Assembly: GCF_008635795.1 (NCBI RefSeq)
Contig: NZ_VWRQ01000004.1
Coordinates: 1-64,000, forward strand
Length of the DNA: 64,000 nt
Direction: 5' to 3'
DNA from: Paenibacillus tepidiphilus
GTDB taxonomy: Bacteria; Bacillota; Bacilli; Paenibacillales; Paenibacillaceae
In this document: positions 10,308-18,745 of the stretch, piece by piece
Layout: every line of letters starts with the position of its first letter
Numbering within the stretch: position 1 is the stretch's first letter
Notes under the pieces: model-generated
What the model was told of the DNA's origin: nothing
Databases searched by the model: none
The model's input: the letters and a program-made list of their open reading frames with translations, nothing else
Program-made: the position numbers and the translations under genes

Positions 10308-11267
10308 ATGCCGATGCTGGACATGCCGTTACACGAACTGAAAGCCTATCAGGGCCGTAATCCGCGGCCGGCGGATTACGATGCTTACTGGGAAGCCGCG
10401 CTGGAGGAGATGAGAGCAACCGACCCGCAGGTGGAGCTGATTCCGTCCGAATTTCAGGCGCCGTATGCGGAATGCTTTGATTTATATTTTACCGGGGTGC
10501 GGGGGGCACGGGTGCATGCCAAGTATATCCGTCCGAAGGGGACGGCTGCCCCTCATCCGGCGGTGCTGCAATTCCACGGCTACAGCGGGGATTCAGGGGA
10601 TTGGCAGGACAAACTTCAATTTGCCGCCCTCGGGTTCTCCTATGCTGCGCTGGATGTGCGCGGACAAGGAGGTTTGTCTGAGGACAGCGGCGGCCATAAA
10701 GGCAATACGTTCCAGGGGCATTTCATCCGTGGCCTGGACGATGCGGCGGACAATCTGCTCATGCGCCATGTATTCCTGGATACCGCACAATTGGCTGCAA
10801 TCGTCATGGGCTTTGAAGAGGTGGACGAGAACCGCGTCGGTGCGACGGGCTGGTCCCAGGGCGGTGCGCTGACGATTGCCTGCGCGGCGCTGGAGCCGCG
10901 AATCAAACGGGCGGCAACGGTGTACCCGTTCCTGAGTGACTACAAGCGTGTGTGGGAAATGGATCTGGCCAAGGATGCATACGGAGAGCTGCGGGAGTAT
11001 TTCCGGAAGTTTGATCCGCAGCATAAGCGGGAGAAAGAAGTGTTTACGAAGCTGGGGTATGTCGACATCCAGCATCTGGCGCCGCGAATTCGCGCCGAAG
11101 TGCTGTATGGAGTCGGGCTGATGGACAGTATCTGTCCGCCGTCTACCCAATTTGCTGCCGTCAACAAGATTGAATCGCCGGTTCAAACCGAGGTGTATCC
11201 CGACTTCGGGCATGAAGGGCTGCCGGGTCTGCCGGACCGGATTTTCCAGTTCCTGAGTGAGCTGTAA
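10308..11267 (+). CDS. CE7 acetyl esterase (acetyl-xylan esterase / cephalosporin-C deacetylase)
   Basis: A 319-residue alpha/beta hydrolase that removes acetyl groups from xylo-oligosaccharides and often from cephalosporin C. CE7 hallmarks are present: RGQGG at 118-122, nucleophile Ser183 in GWSQGG, Asp272 in GLMDSICPP and His301 in FGHEGLPG. The length is standard for this hexameric cytoplasmic family. The N-terminus MPMLDMPLHELKAY fits the family pattern, so ATG 10308 with GGAGTG upstream is preferred over GTG 10296. It fits with the neighbouring SGNH esterases and mannanase as part of hemicellulose use. Confidence 0.93.
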   Translation: MPMLDMPLHELKAYQGRNPRPADYDAYWEAALEEMRATDPQVELIPSEFQAPYAECFDLYFTGVRGARVHAKYIRPKGTAAPHPAVLQFHGYSGDSGDWQDKLQFAALGFSYAALDVRGQGGLSEDSGGHKGNTFQGHFIRGLDDAADNLLMRHVFLDTAQLAAIVMGFEEVDENRVGATGWSQGGALTIACAALEPRIKRAATVYPFLSDYKRVWEMDLAKDAYGELREYFRKFDPQHKREKEVFTKLGYVDIQHLAPRIRAEVLYGVGLMDSICPPSTQFAAVNKIESPVQTEVYPDFGHEGLPGLPDRIFQFLSEL

Positions 11268-11292
11268 ACGAACTCATCACATCGTTCTTTTA

Positions 11293-11345
11293 GATGGGGC
11301 TGTCCCAAAAAGCCATGAAATGGCTGCTTGGGACGGCTCTTTTAT
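11293..11345 (+). terminator. Terminator after the CE7 esterase
   Basis: GGGCTGTCCCAA pairs (with G-U) to TTGGGACGGCTC, with a nested AAGCCAT/ATGGCT stem, followed by TTTTATT. It begins 25 bp after the stop. Confidence 0.8.
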
Positions 11346-11510
11346 TGGAGTAGGATCAACGTGAGCGCTTGGGTGGATGCTGCGTGAATGGACCGTCGTA
11401 CCAATCGCTGTGCTCTCCAGATGAGACAAAGACGAACGCTGCCGCTTTAACGCGGGTCGTTCTGTCCTCTCCGCTTGGTCAAGCTCCTTGCCAGCGTGTC
11501 CCGAACAGAG

Positions 11511-11541
11511 CCAGAGGAGCCGGAAGTCCCGGCTCCTCTGG
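11511..11541. repeat. Strong inverted repeat between convergent genes
   Basis: CCAGAGGAGCCGG and its exact complement flank a 5-base loop, 44 bp from the mannanase stop. It has no convincing T tract on either strand, so it could be a terminator or an mRNA 3'-end stabiliser. The rest of 11346-11584 shows nothing else I can support. Confidence 0.6.
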
Positions 11542-11584
11542 CATTTCTCGGGGGCAGTACATCGTACGGCGGCTGATGAAGTGA

Positions 11585-13075
11585 CTATTGTACGGTTATG
11601 CTGTCCACATAAATAGCGGATTGCCCGCTGCTGCCGGCGGAGCCCCGGAACTCCACCCCGATCTCCTTGACATCGGAGAGACTTTGGATCGCGCCCAGGG
11701 ACAGCGTCAATGTGGTGCCGCCCGAGGCGCCAATCGGAGTTGCCCCGCTGTCATACCAGGTCCATCCGGAGCCGGTCTTCACGTACAGCTTGGCTGAAAG
11801 TCCGCTTCCGAAGCTGCCCCAGCTCGCATGCTTTACCGCTGCTTTCAGCGTGCTTTTGCCGGATAGATTATGGTTGGCTGTTAAGAACAGGCTATGAGCA
11901 GAGTTGGCAGATAGCTGGATATCCGCTTTCAAAGCGGCTGCACCTGTGGATTTCCATTCGCCAGTGGTCCAGGGTCCGCCGGAAATGCCGCTTCCTGACC
12001 AGCTTTGCGTACCCGCTTCGAAATCGTACAGCGTCGTTGCCGTACCACCCGAACCGTTACCCGGATTCGAGCCACCCCCGCCAAAGACGCCGGATAATAC
12101 AGAAGTCGCTTTGATGCCATTGCTGCCGTTCACGACGGCGTTACCGAAGGTGGTCAGTGAGCTGCCTGCCCAATCATTGGCCATATCGAGATAAGCCAGA
12201 TCGCTGCTGTTGCCCTTCCAGGACCAGGCCAGCCAGCCGACGGCCTTCTCCCTGGAATAACTCATAATGGTGGCTTCGTCCACGTCGCCGTTTGTGTGCT
12301 GCCCGCCGAATTCACCGATGACCAGCGCCAGGTTCTTGTTCAGTACGCCGTCGATATTGGCTTTGACAGTAGCGGCATTCCCGCCGGCATATTCGTACAT
12401 ATGAATCGAGAACATCGTGTTCTTGAGCGTGTCGGCATTCAGCACCTCCGGGCCATAATTGATGACGGAAGCGGGATACTGTCCCCAGCCTGCCGAATCC
12501 ACCATCAGTGTATGCGTGAGCCCGGCATTCCGCAGCTTCGGTATAGCCTGCTTATAACCGCTGGCCCAGGTTGCCCCGTCCCAGGTGCCATACCATTCGT
12601 TGGCGATATTGATGATGACACGGTCTTCTTTGCCGATCAGTGCGCTCTTAATACTGATCCAGTAATTCACAGCAGCGTCCAGATCGGAGAGACTGTCGCT
12701 GCCTGTGGCGTCATGCACTTCCAGGACGGCGATTAATTTGTTCTGCTCGCAGAGGCTGATAATATTCTTGACGGCATTCACATCATCCAGGGACCATTTC
12801 TTGCCGTTCGCGAGCACAATCCGGACCGTATTGGCTCCAGTCTTGGCGATGGCAGGAATGGCTGTAGCCAGCTGATCCTTATACCAGGTGTGAGCGTGGT
12901 TCACACCGCGCATCACGAATGCTTTTCCCGTAGCATCCATCAGCTTGGTTCCGCTTACATAAAAACCGCTTGCCGCTTGTGCCCTGTCCGGAACCCATCC
13001 AACTGCCGAGAACGCCAGGAAGAATACTGCCAATACCATCGACCACTTGCGCAATTTCACCAAATACCACCCCAT
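11585..13075 (-). CDS. Secreted GH5 beta-mannanase with C-terminal binding domain
   Basis: A 496-residue secreted endo-1,4-beta-mannanase of the GH5_8 type. The signal peptide ends near DRAQAASGFYV. The catalytic TIM barrel spans about 38-330 and begins with the family pattern VMRGVNHAHTWY. The acid/base is Glu160 (NIANEWYG) and the nucleophile Glu255 (VIGEFGGQH). A Gly/Ser/Asn linker (about 332-346) leads to a ~150-residue beta-sandwich like mannan-binding modules. The start is uncertain: ATG 13075 lacks a close ribosome site, GTG 13060 has GGGGTGG 6 bases upstream, and the strong AAGGAGG at about 13130 abuts an in-frame GTG at 13126. A cre-like site lies upstream. Confidence 0.93.
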   Translation of the reverse strand: MGWYLVKLRKWSMVLAVFFLAFSAVGWVPDRAQAASGFYVSGTKLMDATGKAFVMRGVNHAHTWYKDQLATAIPAIAKTGANTVRIVLANGKKWSLDDVNAVKNIISLCEQNKLIAVLEVHDATGSDSLSDLDAAVNYWISIKSALIGKEDRVIINIANEWYGTWDGATWASGYKQAIPKLRNAGLTHTLMVDSAGWGQYPASVINYGPEVLNADTLKNTMFSIHMYEYAGGNAATVKANIDGVLNKNLALVIGEFGGQHTNGDVDEATIMSYSREKAVGWLAWSWKGNSSDLAYLDMANDWAGSSLTTFGNAVVNGSNGIKATSVLSGVFGGGGSNPGNGSGGTATTLYDFEAGTQSWSGSGISGGPWTTGEWKSTGAAALKADIQLSANSAHSLFLTANHNLSGKSTLKAAVKHASWGSFGSGLSAKLYVKTGSGWTWYDSGATPIGASGGTTLTLSLGAIQSLSDVKEIGVEFRGSAGSSGQSAIYVDSITVQ

Positions 13076-13160
13076 CTTGATTAGTTTTATGTAAACCCCT
13101 GTCCTCCGGAAATTGCTTGCATCCACCTCCTTATACCGGGAAGATCAGGAGAAACATATA

Positions 13161-13174
13161 TGTTCGCGCTTTCA
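13161..13174 (-). promoter_or_regulatory. cre-like site upstream of the mannanase
   Basis: Read on the minus strand, TGAAAGCGCGAACA fits the CcpA cre consensus TGNAANCGNWNNCW with one mismatch. It lies about 90 bp before the mannanase start, a usual place for catabolite repression of a polysaccharidase. The rest of 13076-13427 is AT-rich and carries no gene I can support. Confidence 0.45.
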
Positions 13175-13427
13175 ATTATCGTTATTATATTAGCATTTAG
13201 TTAGGGCGAATAAGTATAACTATTTTATACAATTTAGCGATAAGTACATAAAATGGCATGAAAATTGATCAAATCCTTTGTATTTATGAAAAATAGGGTG
13301 GATTGCAATGCTAATTATATAATTAAATTATCAAAATGTTATTTTTATTAGGGTCATCTGTTGCTTGGAGATGACATAGAAGAGCTGTTTGAACTGTTAT
13401 TCAGATTATCAACCGCAGTAGAAATAA

Positions 13428-13470
13428 AACAAGCCAGTCCGCCTCCTCGAGAGGTCTGGACTGGCTTGTT
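13428..13470 (-). terminator. Rho-independent terminator of the LtaS-family gene
   Basis: A perfect 13-bp stem (AACAAGCCAGTCC and complement) followed on the minus strand by TTGTTTTATTTC, 30 bp after the stop codon. Confidence 0.88.
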
Positions 13471-13500
13471 GATATGACTTTCGTCTCAGGTGATTGCAGC

Positions 13501-15375
13501 TTACTCTTCCGGCATTTCCCGGTCCGGCAATTGCGTGACATAGCTGTCGGAGAGGCGGAGCAGCTCCAGCGCCCGGTTGAATTCATCTTCGGTGGATTGC
13601 AGCGGCCCCTCACCGTCGCCGGACAGGGTGTAATGCTGGCCGTCCTCGAAGCCGCTGCCGGACAGGAACAGCTCTTCGTTGTTGACGAAGGAGCCGGTCG
13701 GCAGATAGTAACGCTGAGGCAGCAGGTTGTACGAAGTCTGGTTCAATAAATCCTGGCCAAAGTGGATATGGTTATCCAGCGAAACACCCAGCAGATTGGC
13801 AACTGTCGGCAGAATGTCGACCTGACCGCCCAGTGAATTCTGCACACTCGGGGTCTGGGCACCTGCCGAAGCGATGATCAGCGGAATGTTGATCAGATCG
13901 CGCTCCGTGTATTCATGCCCCAGAATTTCCTCCAGCAGCACCTTATCGTCATCCTTCAGCGAGAAGATCGGCAGTCCGCGATGATCGCCGTACAGCACGA
14001 CCAGGCTGTTGTCCCATACGCCGTTCTCCTTGAGTTCGGCAATAAATTGCCCCAGGGCGTAATCGGCATAATTCTGGGCACGGATGTAATTCCCTACGAA
14101 GGTACCTTCATATCGCTCCGGCAGCGTCATCTGGTACTTATTCTCCGGAATGGTGAACGGGTTATGTGCCGACATGGAGATAACGTGAGAGTAGAAAGGG
14201 TTGCTTGCCGCATCCATCCGGGCCAGCTCGCCCGCCGTCTTCCGGTACAGCACTTCGTCGGAAGCGCCATAGAAGATGGTGTCGTCTTCGCCATAGTAGG
14301 CTTTGTCGTAAAATTGGTTAAAACCTACCGCCTTATACAGCTCCCCGCGGTTCCAGAAGTCCACTTCGTTCGTGTGGAAGGTGGCGGTATCATAGCCCTC
14401 GGCTTCCAGCAGCTTCGGTAAGCTCGGCAGCTCTTTGCCGGCGTAAATATCGGTGGCCGGGCCATCCGGCGGAACATAGAAGGATGTGTTAACAATAAAC
14501 TCCGCATCGGAAGTATTGCCTTGGCCGACCTGCTGGAAGAAGCGCGGGAAGTACATGCTGCTGTCCGCCAGCTTGTTCAGATTGGGCGTAATTTCCTTGC
14601 CGTCGATCGACAGATGAAGCAGGAAGTTCTGAAAGGATTCCAACTGGATAATCACCAGATTCTTGCCTTTGGCGCTGCCGAACAGGACCGGACTAACCTG
14701 CGGCTGTATGCCCTTGGTGTCATTGATGAGCGTCTGCGTAATCTCGGAGAATTCGACAGGCTCTTCCTCGTCGTCCGCTAGCAGGGCGTAGGCTTCGTAG
14801 TTCAGAATGCCCATTTGCTCGGCCTGGACGGTCTCGTTCATACTGGCCTTGTTCGGAAAAATATTCATCATGCAGATGGCCAGTGAGATACAAAAGAGGG
14901 CGGCGACCACTCTGCGGTTGCTTGGGCGGGACATCGCTTTCTTCCAGCCAAGCGCCTTCTTGCGGCTGAACATAATGAGGCTCATTACAACAATATCCAC
15001 AAACAGCAGCAGATACTGCGGATGTACGACGGCGAATATACTCTTTTTCACAGCGCCGACCTGCTTCGCCTGACCAATGACCTGCGACGTGGCAATAATG
15101 CCGAAATGGTTGTGATAGATAATCAAGGAGAAGAACAGAATGGTAATTAATAGATTGACCAGCATGTAAATATGAATCTTCCGTTTCGGAGCGAACCACT
15201 CGATCAGACAGAAGATAATGAGCACAAAAGGAATCTCCTTCAGCCACGTGCTCCAGGTGGGTCCGTCTTCAAACAGGTAGTACCAGGCAAAATAACTTTT
15301 CACCAGCATAATGACAGAAAAAAACAGTATTGCGGCTCCTCTCTTACCGAGAGTCCGTACATCCTTCAACCCCAT
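13501..15375 (-). CDS. LtaS-family sulfatase-fold transferase (lipoteichoic acid synthase-like)
   Basis: A polytopic membrane enzyme of about 624 residues. About five N-terminal transmembrane helices (to about residue 185) precede an extracellular sulfatase-fold domain. LtaS signatures are present: metal-binding Glu in IIQLESFQNF, the catalytic Thr in GQGNTSDAEF (about 288), the HTNEVDFWNR block, and GDHRGLPIF. Such enzymes transfer glycerol-phosphate from phosphatidylglycerol to lipoteichoic acid, or modify the wall in related ways. An in-frame ATG at 15423 adds 16 residues but has no ribosome site; ATG 15375 has AAAGGA 12 bases upstream and fits the family start. A terminator follows. Confidence 0.9.
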   Translation of the reverse strand: MGLKDVRTLGKRGAAILFFSVIMLVKSYFAWYYLFEDGPTWSTWLKEIPFVLIIFCLIEWFAPKRKIHIYMLVNLLITILFFSLIIYHNHFGIIATSQVIGQAKQVGAVKKSIFAVVHPQYLLLFVDIVVMSLIMFSRKKALGWKKAMSRPSNRRVVAALFCISLAICMMNIFPNKASMNETVQAEQMGILNYEAYALLADDEEEPVEFSEITQTLINDTKGIQPQVSPVLFGSAKGKNLVIIQLESFQNFLLHLSIDGKEITPNLNKLADSSMYFPRFFQQVGQGNTSDAEFIVNTSFYVPPDGPATDIYAGKELPSLPKLLEAEGYDTATFHTNEVDFWNRGELYKAVGFNQFYDKAYYGEDDTIFYGASDEVLYRKTAGELARMDAASNPFYSHVISMSAHNPFTIPENKYQMTLPERYEGTFVGNYIRAQNYADYALGQFIAELKENGVWDNSLVVLYGDHRGLPIFSLKDDDKVLLEEILGHEYTERDLINIPLIIASAGAQTPSVQNSLGGQVDILPTVANLLGVSLDNHIHFGQDLLNQTSYNLLPQRYYLPTGSFVNNEELFLSGSGFEDGQHYTLSGDGEGPLQSTEDEFNRALELLRLSDSYVTQLPDREMPEE

Positions 15376-15588
15376 TTGGTATGCGCATCCTTTTCTATAT
15401 TTTTCTCTATTTAATTTATTCATTTTATTACAATCCGGCTTCCAGAATCAACTACATAAGATTACCCCTGATTCCTGCAAATAGCACCTCTCCGGGAGAC
15501 CTAATTATATTATGAAAATCGGTTCATAGATTCCCTGGATAAACGTGCGTTTATGCAAGTTTGGGACCGTTAAGCGTGTGTGCACTAA

Positions 15589-16668
15589 TTATCCCATGTA
15601 AGCTTCATATAATTCTTCAAAAGAATCGTAACGTACCGCCTCACGCCCGACCTTCTTATACTCTTCCAGATATCTCTCCATGATCTCCATAAAGCGGTCC
15701 CGGAAGGTGTCCAGATCATCGGCGGCAAAATGCTGCATGACATCGAATCGCGGGGTTCCCTTGTATAGCTGCATCTCATCCAGAAACTCCTGCCCGCTGA
15801 CGGCGGTGAGGAAGGCATAGGATTTGTCCTTGATCCGTGTGCTATTGATGACTTTATTGCGCACATTGCTCCACAGCTCTTCATAAGTGCCCTTCAGATT
15901 GTCATAGGTGGGGATTGGATGCTCTACCAGTTCAGTATCCATTTGCGTATAAAGGGTGACGGCACCTTTCAATAATACCAGAGCAGCGCTTCTGATCGCA
16001 TCGGCCGACTGGGCGTTTACGATGTCCATATAAGTCTTTTCAAATTCCTCCGGTACAAATGTCAGCGGCCGCAGCTCTTCGAGATACCGCTTGTAGCCGT
16101 GCTGAAAGCAGCTGTTGTTCAGGCAGTTTATAGCGTTCATTACTTCAAAAGAAAGCTTTCCCGCCGCATAGCGAACCGCGCCGAGTTCATCCGCCAGCAT
16201 GGCATCCGCATAGAATTGTTTAGCGTTGTTGATGAAGGGCAGGGCTCTTTCCAGTGAGGCGGCGCCCACAGGCTTGGACAGTTCATTCAGGGCCTGCTGC
16301 TGGTAGGCCTTGAGCCGCTCCAAATCCTCCGGCTTGGCACTGTACAGAATCTTCATATTCGTCAGACTGGATACCATCGGGCTTTCGAGTCTTGCCTGTG
16401 CTTCAATGCGCGAATCCCACGGCGTACAGTAAATATCGTAACCGACATCCTCCAGGATAAAGCCGGCGGAGATGTTCCAGCCGTTGTCTGTATTGTTGAT
16501 GATAATCAGATCCAGATCGCTTTTCTCATGATAATCACCCGTTGCGAACGAGCCGGTCAGCCCGATGATGGCAATATCCTCCGGGAAATCGCGTTTTGCC
16601 CGCTCGATGACCATGTTGATGAATTGTTCGTTCTTCCGGTTCAATTGCTTCACTATGCTTTCATTCAC
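15589..16668 (-). CDS. Nucleotidyltransferase-fold protein
   Basis: A 359-residue protein with an N-terminal Pol-beta-type nucleotidyltransferase domain. The motif GSFATGDYHEKSDLDLIII gives the GSxxxG and the two metal-binding Asp residues; a third acidic residue is probably in YDIYCTPW. The remaining ~250 residues are helical and resemble the substrate-binding half of aminoglycoside-type nucleotidyltransferases, but no substrate can be named. The start is GTG with GGAGG 7 bases upstream. It is monocistronic and probably transfers an NMP to a small molecule or protein. Confidence 0.8.
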   Translation of the reverse strand: MNESIVKQLNRKNEQFINMVIERAKRDFPEDIAIIGLTGSFATGDYHEKSDLDLIIINNTDNGWNISAGFILEDVGYDIYCTPWDSRIEAQARLESPMVSSLTNMKILYSAKPEDLERLKAYQQQALNELSKPVGAASLERALPFINNAKQFYADAMLADELGAVRYAAGKLSFEVMNAINCLNNSCFQHGYKRYLEELRPLTFVPEEFEKTYMDIVNAQSADAIRSAALVLLKGAVTLYTQMDTELVEHPIPTYDNLKGTYEELWSNVRNKVINSTRIKDKSYAFLTAVSGQEFLDEMQLYKGTPRFDVMQHFAADDLDTFRDRFMEIMERYLEEYKKVGREAVRYDSFEELYEAYMG

Positions 16669-16827
16669 AGGTATTCCTCCTCAATACTAACGTCTGAATA
16701 GCCGCAACACGGCTTTATTATTCAATTTACCAGTAAACTGGAAGGGGGTGTAGTGGAAGAACAGTTTAAATAATTTTTGGTATGAATTATAATCCAATTA
16801 ATTACATTAGGAGGGTGGAGGGCGGTT

Positions 16828-16983
16828 CTGGTTCTGATTTTATTTCTCTTAGTATTCATAATTGTTGGTCCATTGGCTATCGAAGGTGCGCTTAAAAAAC
16901 AGCTGAAGAAAGATGAGGAAGTGATCCTCCGGCTGGACATAATTATCGACGAGTTGAAAAAGACAAGCCGTGACGTGCACTGA
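16828..16983 (+). CDS. Small single-span membrane protein, non-canonical start
   Basis: A frame ending at TGA 16981-16983 reads as a hydrophobic helix (LVLILFLLVFIIVGPLAI) followed by a charged amphipathic tail (KKQLKKDEEVILRLDIIIDELKK). Two SD-like runs, GGAGGG at 16810 and TGGAGGG at 16816, lie just upstream. There is no in-frame ATG or GTG, and the only TTG falls after the helix. CTG 16828 or ATT 16837 would have to be the start. The protein-like composition and the ribosome sites argue for a real gene; a 5'-decayed one is the alternative. Not recognised as any family. Confidence 0.4.
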   Translation: MVLILFLLVFIIVGPLAIEGALKKQLKKDEEVILRLDIIIDELKKTSRDVH

Positions 16984-17109
16984 TCACTCCTTAGATTTCC
17001 GCATGCCGGACATTTTTTACAAACATCGCGAAGTGTCCGCTACTTCAGGTCTTATACTACCTGTATGGATCTACGGTAAAAGTAAGAATTCATACAGGAG
17101 GACTAGCTG

Positions 17110-18414
17110 ATGCGCAGTACCTATTCGAAAGAAGAAAAAAGCTGGATGATGTACGACTGGGGCCATTCGGCCTATTCTATCGTCATTTCGACGGCAGTGT
17201 TTCCGCTCTTTTATAAGGCGGCGGCTGAAGGAGCAGGGGTGAACGCTGCAGATTCTACGGCCTATCTCGGTTATGCCGTGGCGGTTTCAACCTTTATTCT
17301 CGCTATGCTGGGTCCGATTCTGGGCACAATAGCCGATTATCAAGGGTTCAAAAAAAGCTTCTTCGCCTTCTTCAGCCTGCTTGGCGTTACCGCTACTGCG
17401 CTGCTTACGTTTATTCCGCATGATAATTGGCAGCTGCTGCTCGCCGGTTATATGCTCATCGCCATCGGGTCGGCGGGCTCGAATGTGTTCTACGACGCCT
17501 TTCTCGTGGATGTCACCGACGATTCGCGGATGAATAAGGTGTCCGCCCGCGGCTTTGCTATCGGATATATCGGAAGCACGATTCCGTTTATGATCAGTAT
17601 CGCGGTTATTCTGCTGGCGCAGCAGGAGGTGCTGCCGATCTCCGTCACGGCGGCGAGCCGGATTGCCTTCTTCATCACGGCCGTCTGGTGGGGGATCTTC
17701 ACTCTGCCGATGCTGTACAATGTGCGCCAAACGCATTATATGAAGCGCGAGCCGCGGATTGTGGCGAACAGCTTCAGGAGCCTTATCGACACGCTGAAGC
17801 AAATCCGGCGGCACCGCACGATCTTCCTGTTCCTGCTGGCATACTTCTTCTACATCGACGGCGTCGGAACAATCATCACGATGTCCACCGCCTATGGAAC
17901 GGATTTGGGGATCGGCTCGACGGACCTGCTCATTATTCTGTTCGTCACCCAGGTTGTCGCCGCCCCGTTTGCCATTCTGTACGGACGTTTGGCTGACCGG
18001 TTCTCAGGCAAAACCATGCTGTACGTCGGGATCAGCGTGTATATCGTCGTCTGTATCTACGCCTACTTCATGAAGTCTACATTCGACTTCTGGGTGCTGG
18101 CCATGCTGGTCGCCACTTCGCAGGGCGGCATACAGGCGCTGAGCCGGGCTTATTTCGCGCGGCTCGTACCCAAGGAGAATGCGAACCGGTTCTTCGGGTT
18201 CTATAACATCTTTGACAAATTCGCTTCGATTCTGGGGCCGCTGCTGGTCGGATTAACGGCGCAGCTCACCGGCAATACCAGTATCGGCGTCTTCAGTCTA
18301 ATCATCCTGTTCGTAATCGGCCTTGTTCTGCTTATGAGAGTGCCGGGGCCGGAGGCGGAACAGAAGGCCGGCCTGGGCGGGGCACCGGCGGGTAAATCCG
18401 GCGTGTTGAACTAG
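17110..18414 (+). CDS. MFS permease, UMF1 (Atg22-like) family
   Basis: A 434-residue protein with about 12 transmembrane helices. The N-terminal KSWMMYDWGHSAYSIVISTAVFPLFY and the MFS loop TIADYQGFKK match the UMF1/Atg22-like family, which in bacteria is linked to amino-acid or sugar-derivative movement. The second-half signature GRLADRFSGKTMLY is also present. AGGAGG precedes the ATG by 7 bases. It stands alone, with a short tandem repeat just after its stop. The substrate is unknown. Confidence 0.9.
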   Translation: MRSTYSKEEKSWMMYDWGHSAYSIVISTAVFPLFYKAAAEGAGVNAADSTAYLGYAVAVSTFILAMLGPILGTIADYQGFKKSFFAFFSLLGVTATALLTFIPHDNWQLLLAGYMLIAIGSAGSNVFYDAFLVDVTDDSRMNKVSARGFAIGYIGSTIPFMISIAVILLAQQEVLPISVTAASRIAFFITAVWWGIFTLPMLYNVRQTHYMKREPRIVANSFRSLIDTLKQIRRHRTIFLFLLAYFFYIDGVGTIITMSTAYGTDLGIGSTDLLIILFVTQVVAAPFAILYGRLADRFSGKTMLYVGISVYIVVCIYAYFMKSTFDFWVLAMLVATSQGGIQALSRAYFARLVPKENANRFFGFYNIFDKFASILGPLLVGLTAQLTGNTSIGVFSLIILFVIGLVLLMRVPGPEAEQKAGLGGAPAGKSGVLN

Positions 18415-18441
18415 ACCGGGGAATACTCGGCGTTCCGGGTA

Positions 18442-18500
18442 CCGGAAGCGCCGGAAGCGCCGGAAGCACCGGAAGCACCGGAAGCACCGGAAGCACCGGA
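18442..18500. repeat. 9-bp minisatellite, about 6.5 copies
   Basis: CCGGAAGCG occurs twice, then CCGGAAGCA four times, then a partial unit, with an exact 9-bp period, 28 bp after the UMF1 stop. It is a likely slippage locus. The remaining part of 18415-18745 shows no gene. Confidence 0.9.
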
Positions 18501-18745
18501 TATTCTCCTAATCGGCCGGAGGACACAGACCGGTGTAACAGCGGAAGTCCAGGACCATTGTTTGGTTCAAGGCTGCCGCTGTTTCTATATGCAGAGCGGG
18601 CAGGGCTTTGGTCATTTTTAATTTATAAGCGTTTGTTCCCTCGCGGCTGTCTTCCAATTAATTGTATAATATTAACTTATAGGGCTAATGTCTCGCCGTT
18701 AAAGATATCGTACCCGTGATTTTTTGTGATGAAGGAGATGAATTT

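Noticed and set aside
11369..11584. 71-codon frame between CE7 and mannanase genes
   Set aside because: No ribosome site, no protein-like composition, and it spans a strong inverted repeat.
13087..13122. 11-codon leader ORF before the mannanase
   Set aside because: It has AAGGAGG only 3 bases upstream, no alternative hairpins and no unusual codon run, so it is not supported beyond chance.
18332..18526. Frame with VLPVLP repeats
   Set aside because: Translation of the 9-bp minisatellite on the minus strand; overlaps the end of the UMF1 gene.
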